Of a DNA stretch of 64,000 nucleotides, positions 58,015 to 64,000 are shown piece after piece. The stretch is from Bacillus timonensis. Its GTDB lineage: Bacteria; Bacillota; Bacilli; Bacillales; Bacillaceae_L. The position numbers were made by a program, and so were the translations under genes. Every line of letters starts with the position of its first letter. Positions within the stretch are counted from its first letter, which is position 1. The notes under the pieces are model-generated. The model had not been told where the DNA came from and searched no databases. It saw only the letters and a list, made by a program, of their open reading frames with translations. The DNA lies in the NCBI GenBank assembly GCA_020171895.1, contig JAIVAN010000007.1, positions 186,001 to 250,000 of the forward strand. Reading direction: 5' to 3'.

Positions 58015-60663
58015 TTAAAGATTTTTCAACTCAGCAATTCTAGAGCGAACACTATCCCTTTTTTCAAGATAATCTTTTTCTTTCGCTCTTTCTTCCTCAA
58101 TTACTTTTTCAGGAGCTTTTTTTACAAATCCTTCATTTCCTAATTTCTTTTGAACTCTATCTACTTCTTTATCAAGCTTTTCGAGTTCTTTCTCAAGGCG
58201 CTTAATTTCTTCTTCAATATTAATTAAACCTTCAAGTGGTAGCGTTAATTCAGCCCCAGTTATGACTGCTGACATTGCTTTTTCTGATGTTTGAATATTC
58301 ACACCCATCGTTAATTCACTTGGATTACAGAATCTTTCTAAATATGAACGGTTCTTTTCTAGTTGATTAAGCACTTCATCATTTTTAGCTTTAATTTGAA
58401 GTTTAATTTGCTTACTCATTGGTGTATTCACTTCAGCACGTATATTTCGTACAGCTCGAATAATGTCAACTAGAAGTCTCATTTCACTTGCGGCTTTTTC
58501 ATCAGAAAGCTCAGCATTTACTGTTGGCCATGATGCAATCGTAATGGACTCTCCTTGATGAGGTAATTTACTCCAAATTTCCTCGGTAATAAACGGCATA
58601 AACGGATGAAGTAACTTCATCGTGTTTTCTAACACATATGCTAAAATTGAACGCGTCGTTTTCTTAGCGGCTTCATCTTCACCGTATAATGGGATTTTTG
58701 CCATCTCGATATACCAGTCACAGAAATCATCCCAAATAAAGTTGTAAAGAAGTCTTCCAACTTCACCAAACTCATACTTCTCAACAAGTTTTGTTACATT
58801 ATCAATTGTCTCGTTTAAACGTGTAAGAATCCATTTATCAGCAACAGATTTTTCTCCAGATAAGTCAATATCCTCGTATGAGAGACCTTCCATGTTCATT
58901 AATGCAAAGCGTGATGCATTCCAAATCTTATTAGCAAAGTTCCAAGTCGCTTCAACCTTCTCCATGCTAAATCTTAAGTCTTGACCTGGAGAGCTTCCAG
59001 TAGATAGGAAGTAGCGGAGTGAGTCCGCACCATATTGGTCAATAACGTCCATTGGGTCCACACCATTACCAAGTGACTTACTCATTTTTCTTCCTTGAGC
59101 ATCGCGAACTAACCCATGTATCAGTACATCATCAAACGGGCGTTTCCCAGTGAATTCTAGGCCTTGGAAAATCATTCTTGACACCCAAAAGAAGATAATG
59201 TCATAACCAGTGACTAATACATTCGTTGGATAGAAGCGTTTATAATCAGCAGCATTTTCATCAGGCCAGCCCATCGTTGAAAACGGCCATAGAGCCGAAC
59301 TAAACCACGTATCTAATACATCAGAGTCTTGTGTCCAGTTTTCAATATCTGCAGGTGGTTCTTGATTCACATATAGTTCTCCTGTTTCATTGTGATACCA
59401 AGCTGGAATGCGATGTCCCCACCATAACTGACGTGAAATACACCAATCTCGTATATTCTCCATCCAATGTAAATATGTTTTTTCGAATCGTTCTGGTACA
59501 AAGTTCACCTTATCCTGACTGGATTGAAGTGCAATTGCCTCATCAGCTAAAGGCTGCATTTTAACAAACCATTGCGTAGATAAATATGGTTCAACGACTG
59601 CACCACTACGCTCACTGTGACCAACAGAGTGAACATGCTCTTCAATTTTAAAGAGTACACCTTGTTCTTGGAGGTCTTTAACAATTTGCTTACGGCATTC
59701 AAATCGATCTAAGCCTTTGTAACTTTGAGCATTATCATTCATCGTTCCATCCTCATTCATAACGAGAACACGCTCAAGATTATGACGGTTACCTATTTCA
59801 AAATCATTTGGGTCATGGGCTGGCGTTATTTTAACAGCACCTGAACCGAACTCCTTATCTACATAATCGTCCCCAACGATTGGAATTTCACGTCCTACAA
59901 TAGGGAGAATGGCAGTTTTTCCAATTAAATGCTTGTAGCGCTCATCCTCTGGGTGAACTGCGATAGCCGTATCTCCAAGCATTGTTTCAGGACGAGTTGT
60001 CGCAACTTCTATAGACCCTGATCCATCAGCTAAAGGATATTTCATGTGATAAAAAGCACCTTGTACATCCTTATAGATTACTTCAATATCAGAGAGAGCC
60101 GTTTTAGTCGCTGGATCCCAGTTAATAATATACTCACCACGATAAATGAGCCCTTTGTTATAAAGTGAAACGAAAACTTCATTAACTGCTTTAGAAAGAC
60201 CTTCATCAAGTGTAAATCTTTCTCTAGAGTAGTCTAATCCTAACCCAAGCTTAGACCATTGTGTACGAATATGTGACGCATATTCTTCTTTCCACTTCCA
60301 CGTTTCTTTAAGGAAATTCTCTCGACCTAAGTCATACCTTGACTTTCCTTCTTCTCTTAGTTTTTCTTCTACTTTTGCTTGTGTAGCAATTCCTGCATGA
60401 TCCATACCTGGTAGCCATAAAACATCATAGCCCTGCATTCTTTTAATACGTGTCATAATATCTTGAAGGGTCGTATCCCATGCATGACCTAGGTGTAGTT
60501 TCCCTGTAACATTGGGTGGCGGGATAACAATTGTATACGGTTCCTTCTCAGAATCACCTGTTGCTTCAAAATACTTGCCTTTTAGCCAAAAATCGTATCG
60601 ATTTGCTTCAACGGATTTCGGATCATATTTCGTTGAGAGCATCGTTTGTTCATTCGTTGTCAT
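58015..60663 (-). CDS. valS: Valyl-tRNA synthetase
   Basis: An 882-residue class I synthetase. It has the HIGH-type motif in [13 protein letters not shown] near residue 50, an editing domain ([20 protein letters not shown]), the KMSKS loop ([17 protein letters not shown] near 525), an anticodon-binding domain and a C-terminal coiled coil ([21 protein letters not shown]). GGAGGAG precedes ATG 60663. A T-box leader upstream controls it by uncharged tRNA-Val. Confidence 0.98.
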   Translation of the reverse strand: MTTNEQTMLSTKYDPKSVEANRYDFWLKGKYFEATGDSEKEPYTIVIPPPNVTGKLHLGHAWDTTLQDIMTRIKRMQGYDVLWLPGMDHAGIATQAKVEEKLREEGKSRYDLGRENFLKETWKWKEEYASHIRTQWSKLGLGLDYSRERFTLDEGLSKAVNEVFVSLYNKGLIYRGEYIINWDPATKTALSDIEVIYKDVQGAFYHMKYPLADGSGSIEVATTRPETMLGDTAIAVHPEDERYKHLIGKTAILPIVGREIPIVGDDYVDKEFGSGAVKITPAHDPNDFEIGNRHNLERVLVMNEDGTMNDNAQSYKGLDRFECRKQIVKDLQEQGVLFKIEEHVHSVGHSERSGAVVEPYLSTQWFVKMQPLADEAIALQSSQDKVNFVPERFEKTYLHWMENIRDWCISRQLWWGHRIPAWYHNETGELYVNQEPPADIENWTQDSDVLDTWFSSALWPFSTMGWPDENAADYKRFYPTNVLVTGYDIIFFWVSRMIFQGLEFTGKRPFDDVLIHGLVRDAQGRKMSKSLGNGVDPMDVIDQYGADSLRYFLSTGSSPGQDLRFSMEKVEATWNFANKIWNASRFALMNMEGLSYEDIDLSGEKSVADKWILTRLNETIDNVTKLVEKYEFGEVGRLLYNFIWDDFCDWYIEMAKIPLYGEDEAAKKTTRSILAYVLENTMKLLHPFMPFITEEIWSKLPHQGESITIASWPTVNAELSDEKAASEMRLLVDIIRAVRNIRAEVNTPMSKQIKLQIKAKNDEVLNQLEKNRSYLERFCNPSELTMGVNIQTSEKAMSAVITGAELTLPLEGLINIEEEIKRLEKELEKLDKEVDRVQKKLGNEGFVKKAPEKVIEEERAKEKDYLEKRDSVRSRIAELKNL

Positions 60664-60724
60664 AAAATCTCCTCCAAATTAAAAGATTGATAAGTGTAAA
60701 ATGAAACAGTTATTTTTTTCTAGC

Positions 60725-61010
60725 AATAAAAAAACTCCATTTCATCCTCAAATAAAAGGACGAATGGAGTATTGTTTCGCGGTACCACCTTTTTTCATAG
60801 GTACATAACTTACCTATGCGCTCAAACAGATAACGGCTGCTACCGGCTTTTACTAATAGTGTTTGCTACGTTCATAAAAGCTACTCTAGGGCTACCTTCC
60901 AAAAATGCCTGCCTAAGAAATCTTCCAGCAAATGATTTCTCTCTCTAAAAGGAGCATAATTGTACTCTTCCCTTTCATTGCATGTACTTCATTTAATTAT
61001 TCTACTACAT
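60725..61010 (-). promoter_or_regulatory. T-box leader of valS
   Basis: The minus strand carries the T-box sequence AGGTGGTACCGCG (60790-60778). Just before valS is a terminator of paired CTCCATT...AATGGAG arms with a run of T (60725-60770). Upstream are AGAGTAC and AGAGAG elements and the GCTGGAAGATTTC part of Stem I. A GTA at 60869-60867, after TGAAC, is a candidate valine specifier, but I could not fix the specifier loop with certainty. Uncharged tRNA-Val should favour read-through. The rest of the 60664-61170 gap shows no gene. Confidence 0.9.
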
Positions 61011-61170
61011 ATAGTACATAAAAAATGAACCAATCGTCAATCATCTTTACCATTTTTTTTAATACATATACCTAAAATCTCTTTGAAATTTTTTTAAAGA
61101 GTGATGAACAATATGTCTAGTCTGTTCATAATTTAATAGTAGTAACCAATATTTTTAGGGGGTTTTTATC

Positions 61171-61362
61171 TTGAGGAGAAGATTTAACCGCTATTCTTAT
61201 CCACATTGGTTGAGACAAACAAGAGCTGTATGTGTTCAATTTATTATACCTATTACGGTTGTTCAAGCCATAAGAACGATTTTTTTGCCTACTTCATTTG
61301 ATGTAATTATTCTTGCTGTTTTTATCCTACTAGCTTGTGCTCTTCATCTAGATTGGATATAA
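61171..61362 (+). CDS. Small membrane protein of unknown function
   Basis: A 63-residue protein starting at TTG 61171, with AGGGGG eight bases upstream. It has an Arg/Tyr-rich N-terminus (LRRRFNRYSYPHWLRQTR) and two hydrophobic segments (CVQFIIPITVVQAI and DVIILAVFILLACALHL). No family is recognised. It stands alone on the plus strand between valS and ysxE and ends at a bidirectional terminator. The strong ribosome binding site and terminator make a real gene likely. Confidence 0.62.
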   Translation: MRRRFNRYSYPHWLRQTRAVCVQFIIPITVVQAIRTIFLPTSFDVIILAVFILLACALHLDWI

Positions 61363-61364
61363 GA

Positions 61365-61397
61365 AATCCCATACAAGTTATGAGGTTGTATGGGATT
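61365..61397. terminator. Bidirectional terminator between the small membrane protein and ysxE
   Basis: AATCCCATACAA and TTGTATGGGATT form a 12-bp stem with a 9-nt loop. The ysxE stop codon (61380-61378) lies in the loop area. Confidence 0.8.
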
Positions 61398-62397
61398 CTT
61401 CTTGTTGTTTCTTATGTTTTTCAATTTCTTCAATTCTCAAAGCCACGTATTCTATATTTTTTAACTGCCAATAGTTCTTTAAGAGTCTTTTTACATATCG
61501 TTGTTCTTCATGTTTAATTTCTTGGTAGCTCACTACTAAGCGATAAACACCTTCTGGGAAAGTTAAATAACTTAAAAACAATGACTGTTCATCTTCTTGC
61601 AATGGATAATATGACTCATACATGTAATACCATGAGATTAAGTCCTCATTTAATGTTGGATATGTTTTTAATGCTTTCTGAAAGTATTTGACTACATCAT
61701 TTATTGGACTAGCAATTGTAGCTTTTTCAAAACTAGAAAAAAAACCATTTCCTCTTTGATCTATTAGAAAATGATGGTTCTGTATATTCCCATGATTTAT
61801 TGCAACTCTGAATGTATTTTTTTCTTTAACAAGCTCATACCAATTTTCAAGCTTTTTCCTTGCAAATTGACTGGCTTGAAATATTTCATGAAAATAGGTG
61901 CAAAATTGTAATTCAAAGGGTGACATATACAATTTTTCTTCGCATTTTTCTAGAAATTGTGAGAGTGAGGCTTCTTTTTTCTCCCACTTTGCGATTAGAT
62001 TTTTATAAAAGATATCGATATCTTTTTCGGTTAACTTAATGGTTTGGCTTGTTTTTGCATGTAATGAAGTAAGTTCTTTAACCATTAGCTTTTGTTGATC
62101 GTTTCTCTCTTCAAGTGGCTTATTTTCAATCCACGATGTTAGATAATAGTATTTACTATTATGTTGGGTTGCGTATTGTCCGTCAATATTTGGAAGTATG
62201 GGTATTAGTTTTTTATAGCCTTTTTGTAGCATTAAGTGAACTACTTTTAGAAATTCAATGCTTTTGACTTCTTTTAGTCCATATATTCCATTTGGAGTAT
62301 ATATTTTGGTGACTTTACCGAAATGTTCACCGTAATCAGCTTTGATTCTGTATTTGTTTAGAACGGGCCCATACTTATTGATGTTTATTAGTGACAT
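61378..62397 (-). CDS. ysxE: CotS-family spore coat protein YsxE
   Basis: A 339-residue protein of the CotS/YsxE/YutH family, spore coat proteins with an aminoglycoside-phosphotransferase-like kinase fold. Kinase-like segments are YGLKEVKSIEFLKVVHLML (putative Lys), YYYLTSWIENKPL and VAINHGNIQNHHFLIDQRG, with the catalytic-loop Asp replaced (HGN), so catalysis is doubtful. In B. subtilis it lies next to spoVID and helps coat assembly. Here repeat copies E and F separate the two, and the ribosome binding site before ATG 62397 is weak (AAAGAGAG). Confidence 0.85.
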   Translation of the reverse strand: MSLININKYGPVLNKYRIKADYGEHFGKVTKIYTPNGIYGLKEVKSIEFLKVVHLMLQKGYKKLIPILPNIDGQYATQHNSKYYYLTSWIENKPLEERNDQQKLMVKELTSLHAKTSQTIKLTEKDIDIFYKNLIAKWEKKEASLSQFLEKCEEKLYMSPFELQFCTYFHEIFQASQFARKKLENWYELVKEKNTFRVAINHGNIQNHHFLIDQRGNGFFSSFEKATIASPINDVVKYFQKALKTYPTLNEDLISWYYMYESYYPLQEDEQSLFLSYLTFPEGVYRLVVSYQEIKHEEQRYVKRLLKNYWQLKNIEYVALRIEEIEKHKKQQEESHTTS

Positions 62398-62442
62398 AGG
62401 GCCATTCAGCTCTCTTTCTCTAGAATTTAATAAGGGGTATGG

Positions 62443-62718
62443 CTACCCTGAAAATACAATTCGTAACAATCAACATGGGGTGTTAACCTTCGTTGCAGGA
62501 CTCTCGCTTTCCACGGGGCGCCACTTGAGCCTCCTCGGCCTTTGCCCTGTGGGGTCTCAAGCCCGGCGCATTTCCCGTAGGAGTCTCGGTCCTTCCACTA
62601 CGGTTAACACGCATGAATTACTTAAAACCCAACATTCTATAAGCGTAAAAATCCATTTCGCATTTTCATTCTTCCTGGTGCAATTCTTAAATTGCATGGT
62701 AGTCTACCTTGAAAATAC
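62443..62718 (+). repeat. Dispersed hairpin repeat, copy E
   Basis: Starts CTACCCTGAAAATAC and ends in CTACCTTGAAAATAC, which begins copy F. Arms are GTGTTAACC and GGTTAACAC. Two arm segments differ from the other copies in a compensated way: ACGGG/CCCGT and GCGCC/GGCGC. Copies E and F fill the 480-bp gap between ysxE and spoVID. Confidence 0.92.
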
Positions 62719-62790
62719 AAATCTGAATATGGGGTGTTAACCTACGTTACAGGACTCTCGTTTTCCGCGGGGTGCTTCTTGAGCCATGGT
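62704..62790 (+). repeat. Dispersed hairpin repeat, copy F (truncated)
   Basis: Shares its left boundary with copy E and runs through GTGTTAACC to CTTCTTGAGCC. It then jumps to CCATGGTGC, which belongs to the right part of the unit. The inner hairpin and right arm are lost by deletion. Confidence 0.87.
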
Positions 62791-62840
62791 GCTGAAAGGG
62801 AAAATAACACCCTAGTTGTTCATAAAACAATCTAAAATAA

Positions 62841-62873
62841 AACAGGTGAGTAATAAAGTTTACTCACGCTGTT
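62841..62873 (-). terminator. Intrinsic terminator after spoVID
   Basis: AACAG-GTGAGTA pairs with TACTCAC-CTGTT on the minus strand, followed by TTTATTTTAG. It separates spoVID from ysxE. Confidence 0.8.
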
Positions 62874-62880
62874 GGGTGTT

Positions 62881-63948
62881 TTATTTTACTGGTATATATA
62901 GTAATTGCCCTTCGTAGACGTCTGCATCATGTTCAAGTTTATTAACACGAAGTAACTGTTGTAAGCTTACATCATATCTGTCAGTTAATGTGTCTAGTGA
63001 ATCTCCGTGTTGGACGATACAAATTTTCATTCTTGTAAAGTCATCGTCTTGTTCTTTTGCAAATATTTTCGTTAAGTACAGAGCATTTCCATCTCTTTTT
63101 CCCGCTTTTTCTTCACCTTCATCATCTTGATATGCTGTTGAAGATTCTTCTTCGACAGCTGTCACGGAAGGACTAGTTTGATAGTCAGCAATGTTTTCTA
63201 CTCTACCCTTCATTTCAACCTGTGGAGATGGCTGATAAAAGTTTAATTCTTCTTCTGAATCTACATCAGTCTCGTGGTATACTTCTTTACGAGCTTCGAC
63301 TTCAAAAGGAGAATATAAATCTTCCTCTGTTTCCTCAGAAGCTACAACATCTTCATCAGAAGATGTTTCATTATTTTCACTTTCTTCATGTTCTTCGTAC
63401 TCATAATTAACACTTTCTTCGTAGTTACTAATTGTAGAAACATCACTGTTTCGGTAACCAAGTTCAACTAGTTCCTCTTCCTCTACTTCTTCGTGTACGG
63501 AAGGAACACTTTGTTGATCTCCATATATTCCACTTATTGACAGGTCAGCGACGAGCTTAAGTAGTCCTCGCTGTGGTAACTCATAATCAAATGTCTCAAC
63601 CGCTACATATACATCGTCTAATGCCTGAATACGATTTTTAGGGATTGTGATGTCAACTGGGAAGCGATGTCTCATTTGACAAGTACCATCTTCTTTTGTC
63701 CTAACCTCATTTACATATCTAACCTGAGGATAATGATTCTCTTGTTCTTCATCATCATCATCTGTTCTTGATTGATAATCACCTGATAAAAGCAATGCAC
63801 CTTTAATTGAAACGTATTGATCATGTTCTTGAATGACTATATCAGGATCTAAAGAAATAGATAGTAAATCAGATACTTCCTGTCCTTTTTGAAACCAAAC
63901 AGATTCTTCTACTGAAAATCGTAAACACGATTGATTTTCTGATGGCAA
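62881..63948 (-). CDS. spoVID: Stage VI sporulation protein D (coat encasement)
   Basis: SpoVID drives spore encasement by the coat and binds SafA. The N-terminal domain (LRFSVEESVWFQKGQEVSDLLSISLDPDI, RFPVDITIPKNRI) is close to B. subtilis SpoVID. A long acidic, Glu/Ser-rich middle follows. A C-terminal LysM domain (KICIVQHGDSLDTLTDRYDVSLQQLLRVNKL...EGQLLYIP) ends the protein. TTG 63948 follows AAAGGAGG with good spacing. With 355 residues it is much shorter than the 575 in B. subtilis, mainly in the acidic part. A LysM domain is shared with its partner SafA at 17.4 kb. Confidence 0.93.
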   Translation of the reverse strand: MPSENQSCLRFSVEESVWFQKGQEVSDLLSISLDPDIVIQEHDQYVSIKGALLLSGDYQSRTDDDDEEQENHYPQVRYVNEVRTKEDGTCQMRHRFPVDITIPKNRIQALDDVYVAVETFDYELPQRGLLKLVADLSISGIYGDQQSVPSVHEEVEEEELVELGYRNSDVSTISNYEESVNYEYEEHEESENNETSSDEDVVASEETEEDLYSPFEVEARKEVYHETDVDSEEELNFYQPSPQVEMKGRVENIADYQTSPSVTAVEEESSTAYQDDEGEEKAGKRDGNALYLTKIFAKEQDDDFTRMKICIVQHGDSLDTLTDRYDVSLQQLLRVNKLEHDADVYEGQLLYIPVK

Positions 63949-64000
63949 ATCTACTCCTCCTTTCAATACCTACACATATTTACTATGACATTACAGATTT

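Noticed and set aside
62342-62740. Open frame of 132 codons on the plus strand
   Set aside because: It crosses the start of ysxE and repeat copy E, and its sequence is translated repeat; no family or ribosome binding site.

Overview
The window is a chromosomal segment of an AT-rich, spore-forming member of the Bacillaceae. The evidence is the Bacillus-type gene order from spoVID to secDF and the sporulation genes spoVID, ysxE, spoIIB, spoIVFA, spoIVFB, spo0B, bofC, safA and spoVB. Presence of RNase G (rng) and of a complete type IV pilus locus sets it apart from Bacillus subtilis; I cannot name the species. Most genes lie on the minus strand.

Read in the direction of transcription, from high to low coordinates: spoVID and ysxE (spore coat); a small membrane protein; valS with its T-box leader; folC; a membrane GAF-GGDEF protein; a type IV pilus locus (54.8 to about 40 kb) with three minor pilins on the plus strand and, diverging from them, a VanW-like protein, pilB, pilT, pilC, pilA, prepilin peptidase, pilM, pilN and pilO, then an acidic membrane protein and a PRC-barrel protein; spoIIB, maf, radC, mreBCD, minCD, spoIVFA/FB, rng, rplU-prp-rpmA, spo0B-obg and pheB-pheA. 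An IS3-family element separates pheA from nadR. Then come nadR and nifS (plus) opposite nadB-nadC-nadA (minus), safA, a YhcN-type lipoprotein, bofC, ruvA-ruvB, a DUF2905 protein, queA, tgt, yajC, yrzE, an ArsB/NhaD transporter, yrbG, spoVB, a small membrane exporter, comN, secDF and a truncated cation diffusion facilitator.

Two features stand out. First, a dispersed repeat of about 240-265 bp occurs six times at four intergenic sites (two of them tandem pairs), always in the same orientation. Its copies show compensatory base changes along a long hairpin, which supports selection for a folded RNA or DNA. Second, the site that holds only comC between spoIIB and folC in B. subtilis holds a whole type IV pilus locus here. 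It includes an extension ATPase with an apparent MshEN-type c-di-GMP-binding N-terminus, a diguanylate cyclase candidate next door, a minor pilin with a lectin-like C-terminal region, a pilin-like protein with a beta-solenoid-like tail, and three accessory proteins of unknown role.

Other points are an IS3-family element inserted in the loop of the nadR/pheA terminator, an L21 leader, the valS T-box, and a strong hairpin between pilA and the prepilin peptidase gene. No rRNA, tRNA or CRISPR array was seen.
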